Shown: piece by piece, positions 8,156-16,812 of the stretch | Position numbering within the stretch: position 1 is the first letter of the stretch | Layout: every line of letters begins with the position of its first letter | Source of the DNA: Paenibacillus phyllosphaerae | Lineage (GTDB): Bacteria; Bacillota; Bacilli; Paenibacillales; Paenibacillaceae | Direction: 5' to 3' | Assembly (NCBI RefSeq): GCF_014192105.1 | Contig: NZ_JACHXK010000008.1 | Coordinates: forward strand, 1-64,000 | DNA length: 64,000 bases | Made by a program: the position numbers and the translations under genes | Notes under the pieces: generated by a model | Database searches by the model: none | The model's input: the letters and a program-made list of their open reading frames with translations, nothing else | Told to the model about the DNA's origin: nothing

Positions 8156-10057
8156 ATGTCTACGAAGTTCCAACATCCTTTATTGCGAATCGCCGTGCTC
8201 TTATGCGCTTTGACGCTCCTGGTTCCCGCCAATTTCGGCAAGCTGCAGCAAGTGGACGCTGCGACCGCCCGCCAAGCCGAGAATCTCGGCCGTGGTCTTG
8301 TTGCGGTCAAAGTGAGCGGCGGCGTGTTCGTCAGCTGGCGGCTGCTCGGTACCGAGGCTTCCTCGGTCGGCTTCAACCTCTATCGCAACGGGACGAAGAT
8401 CAATTCGTCGGTCATTACGTCGAGTACGAACTATCTCGATACGGCAGGAACGACTTCGTCTTCGTACTACGTGCGGGCGGTTGTGAGCGGCGTAGAACAG
8501 ACGGCTTCGTCCGCCGTAACGGTCTGGTCGAACAACTATACGGATATTCCGCTTCAGAAGCCGGCCGGCGGCACGACGCCGGATGGCGTCAGCTACACGT
8601 ATAATGCGAATGACGCCAGCGTCGGCGATCTCGACGGGGACGGGGAGTATGAGATCGTGCTGAAGTGGGACCCGTCCAACTCGAAGGATAATTCCCAATC
8701 CGGCTATACCGGCAACACCTATCTCGATGCTTACGAACTGTCGGGTACGCTGCTGTGGCGGATTAATCTGGGCAAAAATATTCGTGCTGGCGCGCACTAT
8801 TCGCCGTTCCTCGTGTACGACTTCGACGGCGACGGCAAGGCCGAGGTCGTCTGCAAAACGGCGGACGGCACGATCGACGGCACCGGCGCCGTTATCGGCA
8901 GTTCAACGGCCGATTACCGGAACTCGAGCGGCTATATCTTAAGCGGTCCGGAGTACTTGACGGTCTTCTCGGGCCAGACCGGCGCCGTTCTGAAGACGAT
9001 TGATTACGTTCCCGCCCGCGGTACCGTCTCCAGCTGGGGAGACAGCTATGGCAACCGGGTCGACCGCTTCCTCGCAGGCGTGGCTTATCTGGACGGCGTC
9101 CGCCCGAGCATCATTATGGCCCGCGGTTATTACACGAGAACGGTCGTCGTAGCCTTCGACTGGCGCAACGGTTCCTTGACGCGCAAGTGGACGTTCGACA
9201 GCAATTCATCGACGAACGGCAGCGCGACGGAAGGGCAAGGGAATCACAGCCTTAGCGTGGCCGACGTCGATAACGACGGCAAGGACGAAATCATCTACGG
9301 CGCCATGACCATCAACGAGAATGGCTCGCTGCTCTACAACACGGGGCTCGGCCACGGCGACGCGCTGCATGTCGGGGACTTGAACCCGAGCAGTTCCGGC
9401 TTGGAAGTCTTCAAGGTAATGGAGGATACGGGAGCTGCTTACGGCGCCGCTGTATGGGCAGCGGAGAGCGGCGCCATCCAGTGGGGCTATCAGACGGGCG
9501 CGGACACCGGCCGCGGCATGGCGGCGGATATCGATCCGAACTACGCAGGTGCGGAAGTATGGGCCTCGAACGGCGTCGGACTTCGCAGCATCACCGGCAC
9601 GCTGATCAGTTCGTCGGCGCCTTCCTCGATTAATTTCGGCATATGGTGGGATGGCGACCTGAGCCGCGAGCTGCTCGACCATACCTGGTCCAGCAGTACA
9701 TCCACCGGCGTTGGCAAAATCGACAAATGGAACCCTTCGAGCGCTTCCCTTACGCGTCTGTTGACGGCCACGGGCACGAACTCGAACAATTCCACCAAGG
9801 GCAATCCGAACCTCCAGGCAGACCTGATCGGCGACTGGCGCGAAGAGGTCATCTGGCGTCTCGCGGACAGCTCGGCGCTCCGTCTCTATACGACAACGGA
9901 CGTGACCGCGACCAAGCTGTATACGCTGATGCATGATCCGGTCTACCGTCTCGGCGTCGCTTGGCAGAATGCGGGATATAACCAACCGCCGCATACGAGC
10001 TATTATCTCGGCAATGGTATGAGTACGCCGGCGCAGCCGAGCATCTATACGCCATAA
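8156..10057 (+). CDS. secreted rhamnogalacturonan lyase, polysaccharide lyase family 11
   Basis: Extracellular lyase cleaving the rhamnogalacturonan I backbone of pectin by beta-elimination. The ATG at 8156 follows AGGAGGG and gives a signal peptide (residues 1 to about 35, ending VDAA). The mature start, ARQAENLGRGLVAVKVSGGVFVSWRLLGTE, is characteristic of PL11, followed by an FN3-like region and the eight-bladed propeller. The propeller has repeated Asp-rich calcium-type motifs (GDLDGDGEYEIVLKWD, YDFDGDGKAEVVCKTADGT, ADVDNDGKDEIIYG). At 633 aa with a secretion signal it resembles YesW (endo-acting, secreted) more than the cytoplasmic YesX, but endo/exo mode cannot be fixed here. It is monocistronic and ends at a bidirectional terminator. 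Confidence 0.93.
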   Translation: MSTKFQHPLLRIAVLLCALTLLVPANFGKLQQVDAATARQAENLGRGLVAVKVSGGVFVSWRLLGTEASSVGFNLYRNGTKINSSVITSSTNYLDTAGTTSSSYYVRAVVSGVEQTASSAVTVWSNNYTDIPLQKPAGGTTPDGVSYTYNANDASVGDLDGDGEYEIVLKWDPSNSKDNSQSGYTGNTYLDAYELSGTLLWRINLGKNIRAGAHYSPFLVYDFDGDGKAEVVCKTADGTIDGTGAVIGSSTADYRNSSGYILSGPEYLTVFSGQTGAVLKTIDYVPARGTVSSWGDSYGNRVDRFLAGVAYLDGVRPSIIMARGYYTRTVVVAFDWRNGSLTRKWTFDSNSSTNGSATEGQGNHSLSVADVDNDGKDEIIYGAMTINENGSLLYNTGLGHGDALHVGDLNPSSSGLEVFKVMEDTGAAYGAAVWAAESGAIQWGYQTGADTGRGMAADIDPNYAGAEVWASNGVGLRSITGTLISSSAPSSINFGIWWDGDLSRELLDHTWSSSTSTGVGKIDKWNPSSASLTRLLTATGTNSNNSTKGNPNLQADLIGDWREEVIWRLADSSALRLYTTTDVTATKLYTLMHDPVYRLGVAWQNAGYNQPPHTSYYLGNGMSTPAQPSIYTP

Positions 10058-10068
10058 CGAAAGAGAAG

Positions 10069-10106
10069 AAGGGCCTTCCTTGCAGACTGCTGCAAAGAAG
10101 GCCCTT
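10069..10106. terminator. bidirectional terminator between the PL11 and DUF2243 genes
   Basis: Complementary arms AAGGGCCTTC and GAAGGCCCTT, extended by TTGCAG/CTGCAA, form a strong stem. The A-rich and T-rich flanks serve the PL11 gene on the plus strand and the converging gene on the minus strand. Confidence 0.75.
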
Positions 10107-10131
10107 TCCGGTTTTACCCGTCGGCCGCCTA

Positions 10132-10520
10132 TTACTGGCCCAAAACCAAATAAGCGGTCAGCGGCAGAAAGATCCCGGCAAGCAAGTACACGGCCATGGC
10201 GGCTTTCTTATTGCCCTTGGATCCGATATTCCTGCCATAGGAGAAGGTGTAATAGGTGAGATAGGCGGCGATTAGGAACAAGGTGATGCTCACAACCAGC
10301 TGAACGCATGGAACAATCCGTCGGACAGCAAGCCGATTCCTGTCGTTGATTTGTCGTAAAAATGATGCCAATGAAGCAGCTGATGGAAAATCGCCTCATC
10401 GATGAAAGCTACGGCCCCAAGTCCGAATAGCACGCCAGACCATAGATTGCGGCCGTAATGCTGCTGATGGCCTGCGACTTGCTTCCCCTGTTGACTGTCG
10501 AATTTGACTCGATCTTGCAC
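10132..10520 (-). pseudogene. DUF2243 membrane protein gene broken by a one-base frameshift
   Basis: The reading frame from the GTG at 10520 (perfect GAGGTGATC ribosome binding site) encodes the DUF2243 hallmark DEAIFHQLLHWHHFYD and GLLSDGLFHAFSW, then hits a stop at 10290-10292. The missing half, VVSITLFLIAAYLTYYTFSYGRN to LVLGQ, follows at once in the neighbouring frame down to 10132. Adding one G after TTG near 10293 would join them into a protein of about 129 aa with roughly four membrane segments. This is either a real pseudogene or a one-base sequence error. DUF2243 proteins have no established function. Confidence 0.75.
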
Positions 10521-10592
10521 GGTCTGATCACCTCGTAAGGATTGGATAACTTTAACAGGAAGCTTACTTACGTTGTCCCGTATGCTGCCTGT

Positions 10593-10742
10593 TCATTCCT
10601 CTTCAAAGGCGCTGTCATCCACTTGCTCTTGGCGTAGTTCATCCTCAAGCAATCCGACTTTCTTTCCATAATTATATAATCGATTTCCGGTCGAGTTAGA
10701 TGCTAAACTTAAGACCTCAGACCTAATTCTTAACCGTTTCAC
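10593..10742 (-). CDS. possible small protein, 49 aa, upstream of the DUF2243 gene
   Basis: A minus-strand frame from the GTG at 10742 encodes VKRLRIRSEVLSLASNST then GNRLYNYGKKVGLLEDELRQ and an acidic end. The spacing of S, L and Y weakly recalls Spo0E-type phosphatases, but their diagnostic LD pair is absent (TG instead). There is no convincing ribosome binding site. It would be co-directional with the DUF2243 gene. It could equally be non-coding spacer; the call is tentative. Confidence 0.25.
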   Translation of the reverse strand: MKRLRIRSEVLSLASNSTGNRLYNYGKKVGLLEDELRQEQVDDSAFEEE

Positions 10743-10794
10743 AATGTAGGGAATTCCCCGCTCTTCATCAATCGCGTAAGGAGAATGAACCTGA

Positions 10795-13320
10795 ATGTCC
10801 TTGAAAACCAAAGTCGCGATGATTATTACCATAACGGTATCCGCAGTGCTGATTCTGCACGGCATTCTCTCATACCTCGCAGCCCGAGATTCGAAGATGG
10901 AAGAAATGCAGACGCGTCTTAAGCTCGTCTCCAGGCAGATCGCCGTCTCGCTTGAACATGCCCGATACGCTAATTTACATATGGAGGATATGCTCGGGGA
11001 GAAAATCCGCTTGGCTGCGATCGTCGCCAAGAAGAGCTTGCCTCCTAAAGCTGCTCAAGTGACGAACGAACAGTTGGCCAAGCTTAGCGAGCAGACCGGC
11101 GTTTCGTACATGACCTTGTTCGTCCGGACGAAGGATGACATTGTCGGCGTCCGTTCTTCCGATCCGAAGGAATTGAACTTGAGCACCAAGGACTGGGGCT
11201 ACTGGTACACCGCTTTCGAGCAGCTGTTCGATCAGCGGATGGTTACGATCCCGGAAGGGCAGAAGCTGCCCAACTTCTGGGCCGGACCGCTCGACGTCTC
11301 CAGCTCCGACCCTAGCTTCGTGGACAAGTGGGGCTACTATTACGACGGCACGACCGACTATATTATCAACCCTTATATTCGTGATAACAGTTTACTGGGG
11401 TTAAGCAACAACCTGGGACCGGAGCCAAGCATCGCGAAGTTTCTGGAGACTTACGAGTCGCTGCTCGAAATTACCGGATTCAATCCGGACAATATGGGCA
11501 AACCCGTGAACTATACGGAACAGAGTGGGCAGACCTTCGTGAAGCTTGCGGATCAGCCGGTTGCGTTCGGTTCTTACCTCTATCAGGACGATGCCGATGC
11601 GGAGGCTGTCCAAGCTGCGCTTAAGTTTAACTCGCAAGTGATCAAGTCCGTTACCGTGAACGGCAAGAAGGTCGTTAAGAGCTTCTTCCCGATTCAGGTC
11701 GATCGCCCTTATGTCGTCAGTATTGTAGCCGATTACAATGCGGTAGATGAGGTTATGTACGATCAGTTGGTGACCGATCTGTCGCACCTTCTTTTTACCA
11801 TCATTCTGTTATTCATCCTCTCCTACCTGATCGCTGCCGTCATCATCCGTCCGATTCAGCAAATTCATCATGGCGTGAAGCGTATTGCCGAAGGGCAGAT
11901 CGGGTACCAGCTAACCGTGAGCCGTAAGGACGAAATCGGTGTCTTGTCCGAACGCATCAATGTGATGTCACTCCGTCTTCGGCGGTACACCGATGAATTG
12001 AAGGATAAGAATAGAGAAATTCAATACCAGGCTTACCATGACGCGTTAACCGGCTTGTATAACCGGCATGCCTTCAACGAACATATGCAACAAGTGCTTA
12101 CCGGACCTGACGTCTTCAAGCAGGCTGCCGTCTTGTTCATCGATATCGATCGTTTCAAGAGCATCAATGACTTGTTCGGCCATCGTGCAGGAGATATGTT
12201 CATTGGGCAAACTGCGGCATGGATGCTGGACTTGCTGCCTCACGAAGGAAACTTATACCGCTTCGGCGGGGATGAATTTCTTATCTTGCTAAGCAATACC
12301 AGCATGGAGAGCGCGATTGCGCTGGCTGAGCGATTGCTTCATCCGCAGACGGAGCATCCTGCGCATGAAGCCGAAGTACTTGCTGTTCAGTTTAGCATCG
12401 GGATTAGCTGCTATCCGAAGGATGGGCTGACGGCAGACGAGCTGATATCCGCGGCCGACAATGCGATGTTCAAGGTGAAGGAGCTCGGGGGAGCCTCCTA
12501 TTGCGTCTTCTCTTCCGAGATGAACGAAGAGGTGCAGCGCCGTCTGCTTATCGAGAGCGGTCTCCGGAGAGCGCTTGAACGGACGGAGCTCTACTTGGTC
12601 TATCAGCCTTATGTGGATCTCCAGACGTCGAACATCGTAGGACACGAAGCGTTGCTGCGCTGGAATCATCCGGATCTTGGTTTCGTCTCCCCGGTAGAAT
12701 TCATACCCGTAGCGGAGGAAACGGGACTTATCGTCGAGATCGGTCTGTGGACGATTCGGGAGGCATGCCGTCAGACGAAACTGTGGCAGGAAGAAGGTCA
12801 TCAAGATTTGACCATCTCCGTCAATATGTCCGGCAGGCAGTTCCAGCAGCAGAATCTGGTCGAGACGGTGAGGAACGCGATTGCGTCTTCCGGCCTTGAT
12901 CCTGCGTTCCTGACATTGGAGATTACCGAGAATATTGCCATCCACAATGAACGCAATGTCATGACGAAGCTGCAGGAACTGAAGGATATCGGCATACGGA
13001 TCGCGCTGGATGACTTCGGCACCGGCTATTCATCCTTAAGCTATCTTGGCAAATATCCGCTTGATATTCTGAAGATCGACAAGTCATTCGTCCAACACAG
13101 TTATACAGATAGCGGCGAGAAAGAAATCGTCAAGACGATAATCGCCATGGCGCACAGCCTGAAGCTTAAGGTCATCGCCGAAGGCGTGGAGACGACGGAG
13201 CAGCTGCAATATTTGGAGCAGGAACGTTGTGATGTTGTCCAGGGCTATCTGATCAGCCGGCCATTAACTGCCGAAGACTGCGGCGCATTCCTGCGAAGCA
13301 AACGGCATGATGCGAGATAA
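10795..13320 (+). CDS. membrane-bound GGDEF-EAL cyclic-di-GMP enzyme with HAMP domain
   Basis: Bifunctional cyclic-di-GMP turnover protein (841 aa). A first transmembrane helix (about 8-30) and a second (about 332-358) flank a 300-residue extracellular sensor region that I cannot name with confidence. HAMP follows (about 355-410), then GGDEF (about 415-570, intact GGDEF at 491-495) and EAL (about 585-835). The EAL domain shows EAL at 618-620, LEITENIAI, DDFGTGYSSLSYL and AEGVET, so it should be an active phosphodiesterase. The residues five before GGDEF are HEGN-like rather than RxxD, so the product-inhibition I-site appears absent. It lies 14 nt before a second GGDEF gene, with which it is probably co-transcribed. 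Confidence 0.92.
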   Translation: MSLKTKVAMIITITVSAVLILHGILSYLAARDSKMEEMQTRLKLVSRQIAVSLEHARYANLHMEDMLGEKIRLAAIVAKKSLPPKAAQVTNEQLAKLSEQTGVSYMTLFVRTKDDIVGVRSSDPKELNLSTKDWGYWYTAFEQLFDQRMVTIPEGQKLPNFWAGPLDVSSSDPSFVDKWGYYYDGTTDYIINPYIRDNSLLGLSNNLGPEPSIAKFLETYESLLEITGFNPDNMGKPVNYTEQSGQTFVKLADQPVAFGSYLYQDDADAEAVQAALKFNSQVIKSVTVNGKKVVKSFFPIQVDRPYVVSIVADYNAVDEVMYDQLVTDLSHLLFTIILLFILSYLIAAVIIRPIQQIHHGVKRIAEGQIGYQLTVSRKDEIGVLSERINVMSLRLRRYTDELKDKNREIQYQAYHDALTGLYNRHAFNEHMQQVLTGPDVFKQAAVLFIDIDRFKSINDLFGHRAGDMFIGQTAAWMLDLLPHEGNLYRFGGDEFLILLSNTSMESAIALAERLLHPQTEHPAHEAEVLAVQFSIGISCYPKDGLTADELISAADNAMFKVKELGGASYCVFSSEMNEEVQRRLLIESGLRRALERTELYLVYQPYVDLQTSNIVGHEALLRWNHPDLGFVSPVEFIPVAEETGLIVEIGLWTIREACRQTKLWQEEGHQDLTISVNMSGRQFQQQNLVETVRNAIASSGLDPAFLTLEITENIAIHNERNVMTKLQELKDIGIRIALDDFGTGYSSLSYLGKYPLDILKIDKSFVQHSYTDSGEKEIVKTIIAMAHSLKLKVIAEGVETTEQLQYLEQERCDVVQGYLISRPLTAEDCGAFLRSKRHDAR

Positions 13321-13334
13321 AGGAGGTGAAGAAG

Positions 13335-15122
13335 ATGTTCTACCGGATTGTCCAGTCCCGTCTGCCCGCAAGTCAATTAGGATCGCGGTTCATCAACCAT
13401 ACGATTACCGCCGGAACGATCATGTTCCTGTTATTCACGCTCATCGTCATCGGCATGCTGACTTGGCTTAATTATCAATATCGATCGCTTCAGGCTATTG
13501 AGCTGATGGAAGACAATCTGTCGGGTTTGCAGCTCGCGTTAACGGAGCAGGAAACGGCGGAAAGGGGATTTTTGCTCACGGGCGATGAGGCTTTCCTGGA
13601 TCATTACCGCGATGGCGCGGAACAGTACGCGAAGTATGATAACAACTTGGTCCGGGATGCCCAATCGCTGGATCAATACACCATGCTGCTCGATAAGCTT
13701 ATTCAGACCGGCTTCGATTGGCATAATCTGCATGCCGAGGCTTTGATCGCGAGCGAGTTGCGCGGAGAAGCCATAACGGATCAAGCCTTGATCGGGGCCG
13801 AGATCAGCATGAACCAATTCCGGGATTACGCCACTGAGATGACGTCCGAGTTGAAGGCGCTGGAGGAAAGCGAACGCGAATCCCTCGTGACGAATGCCCA
13901 GCTGATGCTGGTCGTCGTCCTTGTATTGATCGGCGTGACAAGTCTGCTCAAGATTTGCTGGACCATTCGTAACGTTCGCGTGATGACGCGTCCCATCAGC
14001 ATGATCGAAGAGCAGCTGTCCAGGTATACGAAGGGGGATTTCTCCGCGCCGCTTCCGCAAGCGGATCAGGTCCATCAGGAGCTATCGAATCTGGTGCAGA
14101 ACTTCGATCGGATGCGCAGCGATCTGCAGCATGAGCTTGCGACGAATGAGGGGCTGCTCAGCCTGATCGGCAAACTTCAGAGTTCGCTCACCCCCTCGGA
14201 CGTATTCGATCAGGCTGTGTCCGGAATCGCGAAGTTAATCGACTGTCAATCGGCCAGCGTCGTGACGCGGGACCGAGACGGAACGATGCGCGTGCATAAG
14301 CGATACGTGAAGGGCGTCTTGACCGAGCATGAATTGGAGCTGAAACGCGAGGATGCGGCATGCTGCGCCGTCTTCTTCACGAGACAGCCGTTGTTCTGGA
14401 ATAGTTGGATTTCCGATCCGCCTACGGGCAAGGTCGATATTGCCCTTCAGCAGGAATTCGACATTCGTTCCTCGATTCATGTGCCGATTTTCGGCGACAA
14501 TAACGAGATTGTGATCGTGCTTAATTTCTCTTCGCCGCAGGAGAATTTCTTCGACACGGACAAGATCCGCTTGGTCATGAAGATCGTGCCGCTATTCACC
14601 GTCGCGATTCATAATGCGATGCAATTCGAGAAGACGTCGAATCTGGCCAGGATCGACGGGCTTACAGGCGTCTCTAACCGCGGCCACTTCAATATCGAGC
14701 TTGAGCGCTGTATGGAGGCTTACGAGAATTCGAACAAAGGATTTACGCTCATTCTGCTCGATATCGACAAGTTCAAGGCGTTCAATGACAATTACGGACA
14801 TGTCGAAGGGGATCGCCTCTTGTGTCATATTGCCAATATTCTGAAGGAGAATGTCCGTGCAACAGACATTGTGGCCCGTTATGGAGGCGAGGAGTTCGTG
14901 ATCTTGCTGCCGGATGCCGGACTCGAGAACGGCGTGAGGCGGGCAGAACGCATTCGTCGGAAAATCATGGAGGAGAAGCTGGCGAATTATGAGATTACAT
15001 CGAGTCTCGGCGTCGCTTCCGTCAGGGCGGGAGATGACTCGATCTCCGTCATAGAGCGGGCTGACCAGGCGCTCTATCTGGCCAAGCAATCGGGCCGCAA
15101 CAAGGTGAAAGCTAGCGATTAA
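13335..15122 (+). CDS. CHASE3-HAMP-GAF diguanylate cyclase
   Basis: Membrane-anchored diguanylate cyclase (595 aa). The ATG at 13335 is chosen because AAGGAGGTG overlaps the upstream in-frame GTG. It has a transmembrane helix (about 25-50), an extracellular CHASE3 domain with the typical ERGFLLTGDEAFLDHY segment, a second helix (about 183-205), a HAMP-like linker and a GAF domain (about 270-430). A C-terminal GGDEF domain (about 440-595) carries GGEEF at 517-521. An RATD sequence (508-511) sits where the allosteric I-site RxxD is expected, so feedback inhibition by cyclic-di-GMP is likely. It directly follows the GGDEF-EAL gene and ends at a terminator. Confidence 0.92.
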   Translation: MFYRIVQSRLPASQLGSRFINHTITAGTIMFLLFTLIVIGMLTWLNYQYRSLQAIELMEDNLSGLQLALTEQETAERGFLLTGDEAFLDHYRDGAEQYAKYDNNLVRDAQSLDQYTMLLDKLIQTGFDWHNLHAEALIASELRGEAITDQALIGAEISMNQFRDYATEMTSELKALEESERESLVTNAQLMLVVVLVLIGVTSLLKICWTIRNVRVMTRPISMIEEQLSRYTKGDFSAPLPQADQVHQELSNLVQNFDRMRSDLQHELATNEGLLSLIGKLQSSLTPSDVFDQAVSGIAKLIDCQSASVVTRDRDGTMRVHKRYVKGVLTEHELELKREDAACCAVFFTRQPLFWNSWISDPPTGKVDIALQQEFDIRSSIHVPIFGDNNEIVIVLNFSSPQENFFDTDKIRLVMKIVPLFTVAIHNAMQFEKTSNLARIDGLTGVSNRGHFNIELERCMEAYENSNKGFTLILLDIDKFKAFNDNYGHVEGDRLLCHIANILKENVRATDIVARYGGEEFVILLPDAGLENGVRRAERIRRKIMEEKLANYEITSSLGVASVRAGDDSISVIERADQALYLAKQSGRNKVKASD

Positions 15123-15141
15123 TAGATAGGTTTATAGAGAC

Positions 15142-15168
15142 AGGTTGTCCATTCGGGCAGCCTTTTTT
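15142..15168 (+). terminator. terminator of the GGDEF gene pair
   Basis: A GGTTGTCC/GGGCAGCC stem with a short loop is followed by six T. It begins about 20 nt after the stop codon. Confidence 0.75.
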
Positions 15169-15169
15169 G

Positions 15170-15486
15170 TGGTTTTGCGGATTTTGTCGAAATAAATACG
15201 AACGAATTTTCGTGCTTTCGGAAAAATATTACAGTAAAATAAAGGATATAACAAACTTATAACAAATTAATAAGATAGTGAGGCATTCCCGCCTAATCTA
15301 TCAATGTTAGGAGAGGTAGCGGTTATAGAATAACGTCAAATGTTGTCCATACTTGTCCCAATTAACGTCATTCATTGATTGTTAACGTTTTCATAAATGG
15401 ACTTCTTGACTGAGCATGACTTGAACTGTTCCACATATAGGATACCCATTCATTGTGCCCAATTTTTGTCTGATGAGGTGATCAGG
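15170..15486 (+). promoter_or_regulatory. AT-rich intergenic region with cre-like site
   Basis: No gene is supported in this 317-nt stretch, which is markedly more AT-rich than its surroundings. A cre-like site TGTTAACGTTTTCA lies at 15380-15393 (13 of 14 consensus positions). The downstream gene's ribosome binding site is GAGGTGATC at 15475-15483. Confidence 0.35.
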
Positions 15487-15945
15487 TTGGAATTAAGCCG
15501 TGTCTATAAGCAAATCAATATTTACTGCGACAGTCAAAGCAATGATCTATATATGGTTCCCAATGGCGAATTAAGCGGACTCGGCATCGTCGAGATCGAG
15601 CATGTCGAGAATCTATCGGCCCCATTCGAGGAGCAACAGCTGCTACATACGGTGAAACGGGCTATCGATCTCTGCTATTCCAAGACACCTGCGCTGCCCA
15701 GAACGACACCGTCCGCGCTTGGTCTGTTTCTGGGCTTGAAGAATTACGGTACAGCGACGAAGGATAAGAAGCTGATCGTTCTGACATGGGAGAATCATGT
15801 TGGCTACATTTTGTATCCAACCATGAAGCACCGCAGCGGCGGTTACGATCATATGACGAAGGAGGCCAGGTTTCTTGGCGAAGAGCTTAGCGACGAGCGT
15901 TTGGCGGAAGCGATCGAGTATGCGATTGAGCGTTCCTGTGTGTAG
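15487..15945 (+). CDS. hypothetical protein, possibly immunity-protein-like
   Basis: A 152-aa soluble protein with no signal peptide or membrane segment. TTG at 15487 is preferred over the ATG at 15397 because GAGGTGATC lies 3-8 nt upstream of it, while the ATG has no ribosome binding site. The alternation of short beta-like segments (LGIVEIEHV, KKLIVLTWENHVGYIL) with an amphipathic C-terminal helix (DERLAEAIEYAIERS) recalls CdiI-type immunity proteins. That resemblance is weak, and no toxin gene is nearby. Function unknown. Confidence 0.6.
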   Translation: MELSRVYKQINIYCDSQSNDLYMVPNGELSGLGIVEIEHVENLSAPFEEQQLLHTVKRAIDLCYSKTPALPRTTPSALGLFLGLKNYGTATKDKKLIVLTWENHVGYILYPTMKHRSGGYDHMTKEARFLGEELSDERLAEAIEYAIERSCV

Positions 15946-16050
15946 CAGGCTGTAAATCGATCGCTCCTTGCTGGATTCCAATGTCACGTATGGGAATGCA
16001 AACCGATGGCTAGCCCCTTGTCGATAGATGGCTGGATGAGCGATTACAGT

Positions 16051-16072
16051 TTTGTTTACGAGCCGCATGCGT
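16051..16072 (+). terminator. terminator after the hypothetical gene at 15487
   Basis: AGCCGCA (16051-16057) pairs with TGCGGCT (16062-16068), and the stem runs into five T. It lies about 105 nt after the stop codon at 15945. Confidence 0.65.
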
Positions 16073-16207
16073 GCGGCTTTTTGTCATGTTATGGAATCAC
16101 GGAGCGGTTACGCCATCATCTGCGACCATTTTTTGTGAGAAAGGGGAATAGTCCTTTCTGCAGCGCAAAGACTAAGAGGGCCAAGAACTTAGGGAGGAGC
16201 AACTTGC

Positions 16208-16696
16208 ATGCTCGGAACGATATTTCTATGGTCGGGACTGGTTATCCCTTGGCTATCGCTGTTCTTTCTCGATGGACACGTCATTCGCCGATACCTGCCT
16301 GCAGCGTTTGCCATTACGGTGTTCAATACCGTCATCAGCCAAGTGGCGTATCATTATTAATGGTGGTTGATTATGAAACCGTTGTTCCCTTGGTCGACCT
16401 TCATCGACATTCCGCTTGTGTATGGTACGTTCCTGGTAGGCACGATCTGGATCTTGCATTTTACTTATGGTCGATTGCTGCTATATACCTTGGTCAATCT
16501 TGCCATAGATGGCATTTTCGCTTTTGGCATGAGCAAATTTATCGAACGCCTTCAGCTAATCGATATCCGTATGAGCACTTGGCAGCTATATTTGCTGATG
16601 GTCGGCTCGGCAGGCCTGCTCAATCTGTTCCAGATGTGGTATGCGAATGATGAAGCGGAGCTGGTCATCGGATCTCGACGCCATGCAAGCGCGTAA
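16208..16696 (+). pseudogene. CBO0543-like membrane protein gene interrupted by an in-frame stop
   Basis: From the ATG at 16208 (ribosome binding site GGGAGGAG) the frame encodes MLGTIFLWSGLVIPWLSLFF and a second hydrophobic segment. It meets TAA at 16358-16360 (codon 51), then continues without any shift as WWLIMKPLFPWSTFIDIPLVYG to the stop at 16696. The 162-codon read-through product has about five membrane segments and resembles the CBO0543 family of Bacillales membrane proteins. A single C-to-T change in a CAA codon would explain the stop. TTG 16367 or ATG 16373 could allow restart, giving two fragments (50 and about 108 aa). No function is established for the family. Confidence 0.7.
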
Positions 16697-16812
16697 TGGA
16701 TAGACGATGGTAGAACAAACGCGAGGCCGATGATTACGAAAGTTGCAGGATAGGTAAATTGTTCATATAGTTAGAACAAGCCTAACAAAATCATAAGGAG
16801 ATTCCGTTCATT

